Origin: Loigolactobacillus jiayinensis
Lineage (GTDB): Bacteria > Bacillota > Bacilli > Lactobacillales > Lactobacillaceae
Reading direction: 5' to 3'
DNA: 64,000 nt
Assembly: GCF_003946445.1 (NCBI RefSeq)
Contig: NZ_RHOF01000001.1
Span: 1-64,000, forward strand
Each line of letters opens with the position of its first letter. Position 1 is the stretch's first letter. The translations under genes were made by a program, and so were the position numbers. This document shows positions 1 to 8,384 of this stretch, piece after piece. The notes under the pieces are model-generated. The model did not search any database. It was given only the letters and a program-made list of their open reading frames with translations, and was not told the DNA's origin.

Positions 1-53
1 ATACCAATTTATAAGAATAGGTCGATACTGTTGCACTTGATTTGACAATTTGG
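1..53 (+). mobile_element. End of an IS30-like element (partial, runs off the window)
   Basis: Positions 29-53 match the terminal inverted repeat of the complete IS30 element at 3773-4956 at 24 of 25 bases (core TGTTGCACTTGATTTGACAA). The inner bases 1-28 resemble the corresponding sub-terminal part of that element only loosely, so this is a diverged relative or a decayed copy rather than an identical one. The orientation implies a transposase on the plus strand to the left of the window. Only the end is visible, so completeness cannot be judged. Confidence 0.6.
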
Positions 54-88
54 GGTGTTCAATAACTAAATAATAAGGTGATATTTTA

Positions 89-1729
89 TTATGAAATGAA
101 AGTTTGCTCGTCGCCTTTTAGCTGCACGGTCACCAGTTCAGCTAGGTAGGGTGTTAGTTCAAGTTTAGTAACAACAGAACCATCGAGTTGGAGCACGGTC
201 AATGCAGGTTGCTTGATCACGGCACGTAATTGGTCGATAGCAGCATCATGTAAGAACGGCCAAGCACTGGTTTGATTGGTGGTTGAAATGATGGTTAAGT
301 TTGTTTTGAAGTTATCCGTTGACCCAAATTTTTCAACATAGTGAATAACTGCATCGTTGGTTTGCCAGCCAGCATATTTCACAGCATATTTAGGTGCGTT
401 TTTTGAAAAATTACCAAAACTTGCAACAGCATCTGGAATATCTTGATAAGTATTATAAGCAACACAATCTGGCTGTTTATATTGGTCGCTATAATTTGGC
501 CAGTCTAGATCAGTTTTGGCCAATAGTTGAGCGTATGATTGCTGTTGTGACGGTGTTAATAAGACTTGATCAACTGATGTAGCGCCAGCAGCTATCTGGG
601 GCTGCATTTGTTTAGTTAGGGCGTAATAGTCGGTGGCGCGGCGATCATTATTTTGTGCTGAAGGATGGCCATCAACTTTGAAAACGCGAATCGCAGTGGG
701 ATCATTAGCGGCTAAACCAGCAGCAAAAAGGAATTTGTTAGCAAAATCTGTCGTTAATAGTTGGTCAACGAAGTGTTGTGGTGCTGCACTGATGGCTGAC
801 TTTTTATTATTAGTTTGCGTAAGCATAAACACGACATCCAACCGTGGCGTATCGTGATGCGGATTTTTGGCATTATAAAAAATCATGGCATTAGCGATGC
901 GCCATAAGCGTGCAACCGCGGCGTCAACGCCAATGGCATTCAAGTTAACTTTGGGCGACTTTGTTTCGATCATTTGTGGTATCAGATCAGTTGCTAAAGC
1001 ACCTTGTAAGTCAAGCTTTGGCCCTTGTTCTGGTTGGAAATGATATTCGGCGCACATCTGCCGTAGTCCACGATTAGTTGGATTTTTGGCCGCATGAAAT
1101 TCGCGAAAATTCACATCTGGATTAAGTGTTTTCCCACCAGAAGGATTTAACAAAACGACTAAGGTGTTAAGCGCCAAATGGTCACTATCATAAGCAAGCC
1201 CAGCCGCGTAGCTGATAAAATCGCCTCTAGTACTTTGCATGGTTTGATTTTCTGCGAGTGTGCGTTTAGATTTTTGAAAAATTAACCAAGACATATCATT
1301 ATTGTATTTTTCAAAGAAATAATTGTAGCCTGCTGGGGTCACATTACCTTTTTGTAAATCAGGTTTGATTGGTCGCGTAGGTGCCAGTTCAAATTGAGCT
1401 TTTAGTTGTGCTTTCAAGCTTTTTTTTAACTGATTTCGTTCTTGGGTCAATGCCTTGACCGCAGCTTTTGATAACGCTTGGGTTTCGTTAATTTCAATAA
1501 AGTTAGTAAAAGCCTTTTTCCATTCTTTAGCTAGATTAAGTGGTGTTTTAATATAATCGCTATCTGCGGGATCGAGGCAGATGGTTAATGCTTGTTGGGA
1601 ATCCAGCGTTGTCGTAATTGTTGGTTGTGCTGTTTTTTTAGTATAACCTAAGACGAAACGAGCTGGTTCATTTGCAGTAGTTGTCTTCTGTACCATCAAT
1701 ACTTGTATAAATTTTGTTGGCTTTGTCAT
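89..1729 (-). CDS. Unrecognised 546-residue protein
   Basis: I do not recognise a family. The protein appears cytoplasmic: no signal peptide or membrane segment is visible. Residues about 85-115 are Lys/Gln/Leu-rich and may form a helix or coiled coil. The most suggestive part is the centre: a hydrophobic strand ending in NPSGG (195-199), a Phe/His/Arg-rich stretch, then ATDLIPQMIETK (246-257). That order loosely recalls DUF1643 or uracil-DNA-glycosylase-like folds (strand, N-P, later T-D-L-I), but this is weak inference. The ATG at 1729 has GAGG nine bases upstream. The gene stands alone between an IS30 end (1-53) and a terminator, which suggests acquired cargo. Coding is likely given the length and lactobacillus-like composition. 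Confidence 0.75.
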   Translation of the reverse strand: MTKPTKFIQVLMVQKTTTANEPARFVLGYTKKTAQPTITTTLDSQQALTICLDPADSDYIKTPLNLAKEWKKAFTNFIEINETQALSKAAVKALTQERNQLKKSLKAQLKAQFELAPTRPIKPDLQKGNVTPAGYNYFFEKYNNDMSWLIFQKSKRTLAENQTMQSTRGDFISYAAGLAYDSDHLALNTLVVLLNPSGGKTLNPDVNFREFHAAKNPTNRGLRQMCAEYHFQPEQGPKLDLQGALATDLIPQMIETKSPKVNLNAIGVDAAVARLWRIANAMIFYNAKNPHHDTPRLDVVFMLTQTNNKKSAISAAPQHFVDQLLTTDFANKFLFAAGLAANDPTAIRVFKVDGHPSAQNNDRRATDYYALTKQMQPQIAAGATSVDQVLLTPSQQQSYAQLLAKTDLDWPNYSDQYKQPDCVAYNTYQDIPDAVASFGNFSKNAPKYAVKYAGWQTNDAVIHYVEKFGSTDNFKTNLTIISTTNQTSAWPFLHDAAIDQLRAVIKQPALTVLQLDGSVVTKLELTPYLAELVTVQLKGDEQTFIS

Positions 1730-1851
1730 TATGCAGCCTCACTTTTGTTAAATGTACCTATTTATATAATAATAGGCTGGTATGACATATTATAGCAACT
1801 GGTAATTAAGGACAGCTTGCTTTGTTAGGCCGTTTAACTGGAAATAACCAA

Positions 1852-1899
1852 TAAAAAAGGTGATAAACCCCCGTTAAGAACAGGGGTTATCACCTTTAA
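1852..1899 (-). terminator. Rho-independent terminator
   Basis: A long hairpin with arms AAAGGTGATAA and TTATCACCTTT, extended by a C-run/G-run, with an A-run on its left (a U-run on the minus strand). It lies just after the stop of the reductase-like gene at 1920 and ends the two-gene minus-strand operon. Confidence 0.8.
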
Positions 1900-1919
1900 A
1901 AATACGCTAAGAAGTGGCG

Positions 1920-2600
1920 TTATATTTTTTTAGCGGTTGCGATTTTCTTGCCAAATTCAGTCTGGTCGAAATGGTCGATCACATCTTTTAAATCGGTATA
2001 GCTCAAACTAGCACCGAATAGTGGGCTACCTGGTTCAGTCATGATGCCATCAGCCAGTTGATAATGAACAACTTGATCAAAGCCTAAGGTGTCCACAAAT
2101 TGGGCAACTTCATTAACAGCAGTATGCTCATCGCCGGTCACAAAAAGGGCTTTGCGTTTGGGGTCACCGGCAGCATGGGCTTCTTCTTGTAAGTTATGGT
2201 AACCCATGTGATTGAAAGTTTTGACCAGTGTGCTGGTGTTAAAGTAGGCCTGTACTTGTTCACTAGAAGTAGTATCTGGTGCCAAGACTTCTTCGCGAAT
2301 ACCGTCTGTTTCCCACCAATAATTCATGGCATCAATAACTAATTTACCCTTGAGTAGGGCGGCCGGAATATTTTGATAGCGGCTTAAGGGAATCGCCAAA
2401 ATAATGATGTCGCTGTTGGCGATCACGTCAGTATTCTCTGTTGCAATCGCGCCAGGCACTAACATTTTTATCGTTAGCGCAATCTTTTTAACGTCACCTG
2501 ATCCTGAAATTCGGACAGTATAACCCGCATCCAAGGCAAGACCAGCGAGAACGATGCCGACTTTACCGGCGCCTAAAATACCTACACGTTTAATCGTCAT
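1920..2600 (-). CDS. F420/NADP-reductase-like Rossmann oxidoreductase
   Basis: This 226-residue protein has the NADP-binding fold of the F420-dependent NADP reductase / STEAP-like family (COG2085 type). An N-terminal GILGAGKVG loop (residues 7-15) is followed by an ISGSGD segment in the place where the family reads the NADP 2-prime phosphate. Lactobacilli are not known to make F420, so the substrate is probably another flavin or a metal, and F420 itself is unlikely. Its start codon overlaps the stop of the upstream LLM oxidoreductase gene (TAATG), so the two are translationally coupled and probably act together. The fold is clear; the reaction is not. Confidence 0.8.
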   Translation of the reverse strand: MTIKRVGILGAGKVGIVLAGLALDAGYTVRISGSGDVKKIALTIKMLVPGAIATENTDVIANSDIIILAIPLSRYQNIPAALLKGKLVIDAMNYWWETDGIREEVLAPDTTSSEQVQAYFNTSTLVKTFNHMGYHNLQEEAHAAGDPKRKALFVTGDEHTAVNEVAQFVDTLGFDQVVHYQLADGIMTEPGSPLFGASLSYTDLKDVIDHFDQTEFGKKIATAKKI

Positions 2601-3655
2601 TATTTCGCCGCCTCCTTGGCTTGCAAAATTTCTTTAACGCGGGGAATGACCTTAGTGGCGTAAAGTTCGATCATCCGTTCACGTTGGGCTACAGTTTGGT
2701 TGCCAGCGCCGTAAACAAGATCAAAGCGACCGAGATCAAGTAAATCAACTGTACGCGCGATCCGTTGGGCTACAGTTTCTGGATTGCCAACGTAAAATGA
2801 GCCAACCTGAGTTTCGTTATCAAATTGTTCACGACTCATTGGTGCCCAGCCACGCGTCAAACCGATGCGGTCAAAGTTAGCTTTGATATTCTTGAAGGCA
2901 ACTTCAATGGCCTTATCTTCATCGTCGGCAATGAAGCCATGTGAATGGACAGCAACTGGATATTCCGGCATATTTAAATCTTTTGCTGCCGCATGGTAGA
3001 GGTCGATGTAGGGTTTAAAGCGATCAGCTTGGCCACCAATGATTGCCAAAATAACTTTATAACCATAACGGGCGGTGCGGATAATTGATTCCGGTGAGCC
3101 ACCAATACCGATATAAGTTTCTAATTCGCCGTTTTCAGTTTTAGGATAGACTTCTTGATTTTTTAAAGCTGGGCGGAATTTACCGGACCAGGTAACTGGC
3201 TTTTCTTTGCGCAGTTCATTGTACAAATCTAATTTTTCGTTAAATAGATCATCATAGTCAGTTAGATCATATCCAAATAAGGGGAATGATTCGGTAAATG
3301 AACCGCGGCCGAGCATAACTTGTGCGCGCCCGTTAGATAAACCATCCAGCGTAGCAAAGCGTTCATAGACACGAACTGGGTCGTCGGAGCTTAACACAGT
3401 GACTGCCGTCGCTAACTTAATATTTTTAGTTACCGCGGCAATTGCAGCCAAAACGGTTTCCGGACTAGAAACGCTGTAATCAGGGCGATGATGTTCACCG
3501 ACGCCAATAACATCAATGCCGAATTGGTCAGCAATTTCACCTTCATGAATAATTTGGCGGATCGATTCAGCAGCTGTTTTTAAGCTGCCATCTTCATTAG
3601 CAACAATATCACCGAAAGTTTCAATACCGAATTCTAGTTCATTTACGTTTACCAT
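2600..3655 (-). CDS. LLM-class flavin-dependent oxidoreductase
   Basis: A 351-residue protein of the bacterial luciferase-like monooxygenase superfamily (TIM barrel binding FMN). Visible family signatures include FGIETFGD near the N terminus, GVGEHHRPDY (about 51-60), the VMLGRGSF segment where the flavin sits, and GSPESIIRTARYGY (about 186-199). It resembles the subgroup that acts with FMN rather than F420. Length is normal for the family. The ATG is preceded by GGAGG in a leader that also carries a perfect palindrome at 3680-3696. First gene of a two-gene operon with the NADP-reductase-like gene; likely role is oxidation of, or protection against, a small electrophilic or aromatic compound (inference). 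Confidence 0.85.
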   Translation of the reverse strand: MVNVNELEFGIETFGDIVANEDGSLKTAAESIRQIIHEGEIADQFGIDVIGVGEHHRPDYSVSSPETVLAAIAAVTKNIKLATAVTVLSSDDPVRVYERFATLDGLSNGRAQVMLGRGSFTESFPLFGYDLTDYDDLFNEKLDLYNELRKEKPVTWSGKFRPALKNQEVYPKTENGELETYIGIGGSPESIIRTARYGYKVILAIIGGQADRFKPYIDLYHAAAKDLNMPEYPVAVHSHGFIADDEDKAIEVAFKNIKANFDRIGLTRGWAPMSREQFDNETQVGSFYVGNPETVAQRIARTVDLLDLGRFDLVYGAGNQTVAQRERMIELYATKVIPRVKEILQAKEAAK

Positions 3656-3679
3656 GGCTGGTTGGCCTCCATTCGTTTT

Positions 3680-3717
3680 ACTTACTTTTAGTAAGTTTTT
3701 GATATGATCATATTATA
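3680..3717 (-). promoter_or_regulatory. Promoter -10 and candidate operator of the LLM operon
   Basis: On the minus strand a TATAAT lies at 3712-3717. Just downstream of the predicted start of transcription is the perfect inverted repeat ACTTACTTTTAGTAAGT (3680-3696; 7-bp arms, 3-bp spacer). Sites of this shape are typical of HxlR/YodB-type repressors that sense quinones and electrophiles; the assignment is inferred, and no such regulator gene lies in the window. Confidence 0.5.
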
Positions 3718-3757
3718 GTTAGCGCTAAAAAGCAACTATTTTTCGTTTAAAACTTAG

Positions 3758-3772
3758 AAATTTATTGTTATC
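3758..3772. repeat. Direct repeat left of the IS30 element
   Basis: AAATTTATTGTTATC abuts the left inverted repeat and recurs exactly at 4957-4971 next to the right inverted repeat. It is best read as a 15-bp target-site duplication, far longer than the 2-3 bp usual for IS30. Confidence 0.7.
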
Positions 3773-4956
3773 CCGAATTGTCAAATCAAGTGCAACACTG
3801 GCCAGATTTCACTTATAAGTGGTCTAGGTCATGCAAGTAATTGTGCAGTCATAAATTCATTAGCCGATTTGTAGCCGAAGATTTTACGTGGCCGTTGGTT
3901 TAGAGCAGCGGTAGCCCGTTCGATATGTTCATCACTGAAGTCACCAATGGATCGCCCCTTAGGGATAAATTCTCTTAATAACCCATTGAGGTGTTCATTA
4001 CTGCCCCGCTCTGACGGTGTATAAGGATGAGCAAAGTACAGGTGGGTGCCGGTGACTTCATTAAGTGAAGAAAACTCGGCGCCATTGTCGAAAGTGAGTG
4101 ACTTAACCACTGAATCATCAAATTTATCCACAAACTGTTGAACGACTGCCTTACAAGTTGCGGCATGATAGTTCGGTATTCTGATAACTGCTTCATAGCG
4201 CGTCATCCGTTCGGTTAAGGTGAGTAGGGCTGGTTGATCACTCGTGCGTTTGCCCTTGACCAGATCGCCTTCCCAATGGCCAAATTCAGAGCGATCATTA
4301 GCAGCTGCCGGACGTTGCTCGATTGAATCACCTAAGACCTTCTTATTCTGCCGCACATGACCAGAGCCAGGTTTAGCGTGACGGCTGACCTTTTGCGGCA
4401 AGTCGATATTGGCGACCGTTAATAACCCGCGATCAATATAGCGATAAACGGTCGGTGTTGCGGGGCAATATTCAGCTGGATGATCTTGTTTGTAGGACCC
4501 AACAAAACTATCAACACTATGGACGCGGAACTTTGCTTTAAGCACAATTGCCAACTGTTCAAAAAATTCAGGATTGTGTTCCAGCATGCTTTTTCGATGA
4601 CACTTTAGGCGACGCTGTTCATATTGGATTTGGCTGGTATCGGCGAAATAACATTCAGTAAAAACACCATAGCTAGACATTTGAGTAACGGTACCACGTT
4701 TGATTTCACGGCTGATCGTGCTCGGGTCACGGGCCAATCTTTTAGCGATCGCTCTGATCGAATAATGATCTGCATAAAGGCTCTGGATTTGGCCACGCTC
4801 CTCACTTGATAGTTGTTTATATGATCGTTTGATGATATCTTTAGATTGGGTCATGAAGTCCGTCCTAACTTATTGGTTTTGTCGCTTATAAGTTTAAGGC
4901 TTCATGGCCTTTTTGGTCTAGTTATTTAGGTGTTGCACTTAGATTGTAAATCCGGC
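3773..4956 (-). mobile_element. Complete IS30-family insertion sequence
   Basis: An element of about 1.18 kb with imperfect 25-bp terminal inverted repeats (about 19 of 25 matching; shared core AAGTGCAACA / TGTTGCACTT) at 3773-3797 and 4931-4955. One intact transposase gene on the minus strand fills it. Both ends are immediately flanked by the 15-bp direct repeat AAATTTATTGTTATC. With an intact transposase and both ends it may be active. It lies upstream of the LLM operon promoter. Confidence 0.87.
3829..4854 (-). CDS. IS30-family transposase
   Basis: A 341-residue DDE transposase. An N-terminal helix-turn-helix (about residues 13-53, ending ARDPSTISREIKRG) binds the element ends. The catalytic core carries D197 (in HWEGDLVKG), D256 (in TFDNGAEF) and E287 (in NEHLNGLLREF), the standard IS30 DDE arrangement, followed by the RPRKIFGY-type C-terminal signature. 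No frameshift or internal stop is visible, so the enzyme should be functional. It catalyses cut-and-join of the element, usually through a circular intermediate in this family. Confidence 0.95.
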   Translation of the reverse strand: MTQSKDIIKRSYKQLSSEERGQIQSLYADHYSIRAIAKRLARDPSTISREIKRGTVTQMSSYGVFTECYFADTSQIQYEQRRLKCHRKSMLEHNPEFFEQLAIVLKAKFRVHSVDSFVGSYKQDHPAEYCPATPTVYRYIDRGLLTVANIDLPQKVSRHAKPGSGHVRQNKKVLGDSIEQRPAAANDRSEFGHWEGDLVKGKRTSDQPALLTLTERMTRYEAVIRIPNYHAATCKAVVQQFVDKFDDSVVKSLTFDNGAEFSSLNEVTGTHLYFAHPYTPSERGSNEHLNGLLREFIPKGRSIGDFSDEHIERATAALNQRPRKIFGYKSANEFMTAQLLA

Positions 4957-4971
4957 AAATTTATTGTTATC
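4957..4971. repeat. Direct repeat right of the IS30 element
   Basis: Second copy of AAATTTATTGTTATC, identical to 3758-3772 and directly adjacent to the right end of the insertion sequence. Confidence 0.7.
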
Positions 4972-5468
4972 AATTGATCGGTGGTGTTGGCGGAGTGATT
5001 CTGATTCGCAATTACGCTATTTTAAAGTCGGTAAGAACTTAATTAAGGACAAATTAAAATTGGCACAAGAAGCGTAGTTATAGCACTTTAGATTAATTAA
5101 TGCGAGCAATGAATAGGGTCATTATATTGTAGAGGCAGTGCGTAATCAATGTATTAGCCTGCTGGAAGGATTTGTTTAATGACGTGCTTAAAACTCTTGT
5201 GACTGACTTCACCACCAGCCAGCAAAAAAACTAGGCTAATTTATCTGTGTAAATTCACTTGTAACTTAAAATGATAGCGCTTACACTTAAGCTGATTTCA
5301 AGTGCAGTAAAGTTAACCGGTTACGGCGCTTAATCCTCAGTTTTTTCGTTGCAATTAGCTTAACTAAAAATGTTAGTCAGTGCTGTCATGAAAATTTTGC
5401 TTATTCTAGATAAGATGAGATCGCACAGCAATACGGAAGCCATGTTGTGCTGAAGGAGTGAAGCAACC
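4972..5468. other. Non-coding gap after IS30, with possible gene relics
   Basis: About 500 bases without a convincing gene. Directly right of the IS, a plus-strand frame stays open to a TAG at 5075-5077 and ends in a lysine-rich peptide (YFKVGKNLIKDKLKLAQEA). A short minus-strand frame around 5157-5240 reads LVFLLAGGEVSHKSFKHVIK. Both could be ends of decayed genes cut by rearrangement; neither is recognised. A cre-like site (5272-5285) precedes the pnt operon. Confidence 0.35.
5272..5285 (+). promoter_or_regulatory. cre-like site (CcpA) upstream of pntAA
   Basis: TGATAGCGCTTACA matches the cre consensus TGWAARCGYTWNCW with one mismatch. It lies about 185 bases before pntAA, so carbon catabolite control of the transhydrogenase is possible. 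Confidence 0.5.
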
Positions 5469-6647
5469 ATGAGTATAGTGGTTTCAGTATTAAAAGAAAA
5501 CCGCGGACATGAAAAACGAGTTGCACTGGATCCTGAAGTCACGAAGAAATTAGTGAAAAACGATTTTGAAGTTCTAATTGAAGCTGGTGCCGGGAAGTTA
5601 GCTTTGTTTGCTGACGCCGACTATGAAAAAGCTGGTGGTAAAATCGTTGACCGCCAGACCGCACTGACACAAGGAAATATTGTGGTTGTCGTCAATGAGC
5701 CCGGCGACGATACTTTGGCGGCGTTAAAGTCTGGTCAGATTATCATTGGCTTATTAAGCGCGTTGTTGGTGCCAGATAAAATTCAACGATTGGCTGATGC
5801 TAAGGTCACTGCGATTTCTTGTGAGCTGTTACCGCGGACGGTTAGTCGCTCGCAGGCCATGGATGTTTTGAGTTCACAGGCTAGTATTGCCGGTTACAAA
5901 GCAACTTTACTGGCCAGCAATCTGTACGCTAAATATTTTCCAATGATGATCACTGCTGCCGGCACGGTGAAACCAGCCAAAGTATTAGTGTTAGGAACTG
6001 GTGTTGCTGGCTTGCAAGCTATTGGCACGGCTAAACGACTAGGGACAGTCGTCTCCGGTTACGATGTACGAGCGGCTTCTAAAGGAGAGGTCGAGTCGTT
6101 AGGGGCAACTTTCTTAACCAGCACAGTGGCCAACGGTGCTGGGACTGGCGGCTATGCACGCGAGTTAACTACGGAAGAACACCAAGCCCAGCAGGCAGAA
6201 CTAGCTGGTTTTATTGCGCAAAACGATATTATTATCACCACTGCACAGGTGCCAGGGCGAAAGCCGCCATTGCTAGTACCGCAAACAAGCGTTGATCAAG
6301 CTCAGGCAGGCACAATTTTCATTGATTTAGCGGCTAGTGATTTAGGTGGCAACGTTGCCTCAAGTCAACCATTTGCAACAGTGACCACAGCGCAGGGCGC
6401 ATTGATCGTTGGTGCTAGCAACTTAGCCAGTGAATTATCTAACTCTGCGTCACAACTTTTTGCAAAAAATGTGCAATCGATCATTAATGCCTTCATGGTG
6501 GATGGCGCAATCCAAATCGATCCAACTGATGAGGTGTTTAAAGGCTTACTAGCGACCATAGATGGCGAAATTATCAATGCACGTTTGCGTAAAATTATGA
6601 ATTTACCGGACTTAGCTGAACCCAAAGTAGCGGAAGGAGTCCATTGA
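5469..6647 (+). CDS. pntAA: NAD(P) transhydrogenase subunit alpha part 1 (PntAA)
   Basis: A 392-residue soluble NAD(H)-binding domain (dI) of the proton-translocating Re/Si-specific transhydrogenase, which transfers hydride between NADH and NADP using the proton gradient. Family hallmarks are the hinge motif SRSQAMDVLSSQASIAGYKA (about 126-145) and the second Rossmann loop GTGVAGLQAIGTAKRLG (from 176). Start ATG has GGAG eight bases upstream. As in many Gram-positive and alphaproteobacterial versions, alpha is split: this dI protein is followed after one base by the membrane part pntAB and then by pntB, forming a three-gene operon. Likely supplies NADPH or balances the NAD pools. Confidence 0.95.
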   Translation: MSIVVSVLKENRGHEKRVALDPEVTKKLVKNDFEVLIEAGAGKLALFADADYEKAGGKIVDRQTALTQGNIVVVVNEPGDDTLAALKSGQIIIGLLSALLVPDKIQRLADAKVTAISCELLPRTVSRSQAMDVLSSQASIAGYKATLLASNLYAKYFPMMITAAGTVKPAKVLVLGTGVAGLQAIGTAKRLGTVVSGYDVRAASKGEVESLGATFLTSTVANGAGTGGYARELTTEEHQAQQAELAGFIAQNDIIITTAQVPGRKPPLLVPQTSVDQAQAGTIFIDLAASDLGGNVASSQPFATVTTAQGALIVGASNLASELSNSASQLFAKNVQSIINAFMVDGAIQIDPTDEVFKGLLATIDGEIINARLRKIMNLPDLAEPKVAEGVH

Positions 6648-6648
6648 T

Positions 6649-6969
6649 ATGAGCCAGCAATTATTTACCAACTTCGCCATTTTTGTATTGAGTTTTCTCG
6701 TTGGTTTTGAAGTGATCAGTAAAATCCCAGCCACGTTACACACACCAATGATGTCTGGAGCAAATGCTATTCATGGGGTGGTGGTGGTCGGTAGTATTTT
6801 GATTGCCCTAGAGGCCCAGTCGGCATTGTTCTACGTCATTGCCTTTATTGCCGTATTTTTAGGTGCCATTAATGTGGCTGGTGGTTACGTTGTTACCGAT
6901 CGTATGCTGACCATGTTTTCCAAGCCTAAGCCGACAAAAAATTCTGCTAAGGACGGTGATGACAAATGA
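6649..6969 (+). CDS. pntAB: NAD(P) transhydrogenase subunit alpha part 2 (PntAB)
   Basis: A 106-residue integral membrane protein with about three transmembrane helices, including the typical FEVISKIPATLHTPMMSGANAIHG segment that is diagnostic of the dII part of the alpha subunit. It forms half of the proton channel with the membrane helices of PntB. A GGAG ribosome site lies inside the end of pntAA, and the stop overlaps the start of pntB by four bases, so the operon is tightly coupled. Ends in a short lysine-rich cytoplasmic tail. Confidence 0.94.
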   Translation: MSQQLFTNFAIFVLSFLVGFEVISKIPATLHTPMMSGANAIHGVVVVGSILIALEAQSALFYVIAFIAVFLGAINVAGGYVVTDRMLTMFSKPKPTKNSAKDGDDK

Positions 6970-8384
6970 TGTCGCCATTAATGGCTGTTGTTTCTTTGTC
7001 ATACTTGATTAGTGCTGGTTGTTACGTTATCGGGTTACACATGATGCGCACGCCTAAGTCAGCCCGCAATGGCAATCGACTTTCGGCAGTAGGGATGGTT
7101 TTAGCCGTTGTCATGACCTTTGTAATTGCGCTTCAAAAAAATGAGGCAACGCTGATCAGTTGGCTTTTATTGGCGGTGGCGCTAATTCTTGGAATCACGT
7201 ACGGCGCCGTTAAAGCACGCACGGTTAAAATGACCGATATGCCACAACTCGTTAGTTTATTCAATGCTGTTGGTGGTGGTGCGGCCGCAGCAATTGGTGC
7301 CTTTGATTATTTAAGTCAACCGAATGGCGAGCATTTGGCATTGGCCTTTTCAATTCCGGTGATCCTCGATATGATCATTGGTGGCATAACCTTCTCGGGC
7401 TCGTTGATTGCCACTGGAAAATTGGCCGGAAAAGTGTCGGGTAAACCAATTACGTTCCCTGGGGCTAAGCTATTAAACGGAGTGGTAGTCCTGATTATTT
7501 TAGTGGCAATTGCGATGACGGTTGGGTTTGCTAGTAGCCCATGGATCTTGACCATAGCGATCGTTGCTAGTCTCGTTTTCGGTATTTTAATGACGATTCC
7601 CATTGGTGGGGCCGATATGCCTGTTGTTGTGTCACTATTGAATGCTTTTACTGGTTTAGCCGTTGCCATGGCTGGTTTTGTTATTAATAATCAAATCCTG
7701 ATTATTGCCGGTGCGTTAGTTGGTGCGGCAGGGACCATTTTAACCTTACAAATGGCTGCTGCGATGAATCGCTCAGTGGTAAAAATTATTGCTGGTGGTT
7801 TTGGCACTGATGACGGTGGGGGTGCTGCAACAACTGATATTCCAGTTGATGTGAAAACGACCACCGCCGACGATATTGGGGTGCAACTCGCCTATGCTAA
7901 AAACGTGATGATTATTCCAGGCTACGGTTTAGCGGCAGCACAGGCACAGCGTGAAGTGTCTGATCTGGCTAATTTGTTACTCGCACATGGTATCAATGTG
8001 AACTACGCTATTCACCCAGTTGCTGGCCGAATGCCAGGGCACATGAACGTTTTGCTGGCTGAGGTTAATGTACCGTATGAACAAATGAAACAGATGGAAG
8101 AAGCTAATGCTATGTTTGAAAACACCGATGTATCATTGGTTATTGGTGCTAATGACGTTACTAATCCACAAGCTCGGGAACCGCACACTGTTATTACTGG
8201 GATGCCGATTTTAGATGTGGATAAATCCAAGTCGATCGTTGTCATCAAACGGTCGATGAGTACTGGATATGCGGGTATTCAAAATCCATTGTTCGCCAAC
8301 GAGAAAACGGGTATGTTCTTTGCTGACGCGAAAAAAGGATTGGTCGAAGTTATTGCGGCGACTAAGGAATACTTGGAGGAATAA
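6966..8384 (+). CDS. pntB: NAD(P) transhydrogenase subunit beta (PntB)
   Basis: A 472-residue protein with about nine N-terminal transmembrane helices (dII) and a C-terminal NADP(H)-binding domain (dIII). dIII shows VMIIPGYGLAAAQAQ (about 315-330), GRMPGHMNVLLAEVNVPYE and GANDVTNPQAR, all characteristic of the NADP site. It completes the transhydrogenase with PntAA and PntAB. The ATG overlaps the end of pntAB by four bases (ATGA); a second ATG follows immediately. No strong terminator is visible after the stop. Confidence 0.95.
   Translation: MMSPLMAVVSLSYLISAGCYVIGLHMMRTPKSARNGNRLSAVGMVLAVVMTFVIALQKNEATLISWLLLAVALILGITYGAVKARTVKMTDMPQLVSLFNAVGGGAAAAIGAFDYLSQPNGEHLALAFSIPVILDMIIGGITFSGSLIATGKLAGKVSGKPITFPGAKLLNGVVVLIILVAIAMTVGFASSPWILTIAIVASLVFGILMTIPIGGADMPVVVSLLNAFTGLAVAMAGFVINNQILIIAGALVGAAGTILTLQMAAAMNRSVVKIIAGGFGTDDGGGAATTDIPVDVKTTTADDIGVQLAYAKNVMIIPGYGLAAAQAQREVSDLANLLLAHGINVNYAIHPVAGRMPGHMNVLLAEVNVPYEQMKQMEEANAMFENTDVSLVIGANDVTNPQAREPHTVITGMPILDVDKSKSIVVIKRSMSTGYAGIQNPLFANEKTGMFFADAKKGLVEVIAATKEYLEE

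Noticed and set aside
89-1729. Possible CRISPR Cas8c/Csd1-like gene
   Set aside because: The size and early strand are superficially similar, but no Cas genes, repeats or characteristic motifs occur nearby, and the sequence does not show Csd1 signatures.
5360-5542. 60-codon minus-strand frame at the pntAA start
   Set aside because: It overlaps the confident pntAA start, has no ribosome site and reads as a shadow of pntAA.
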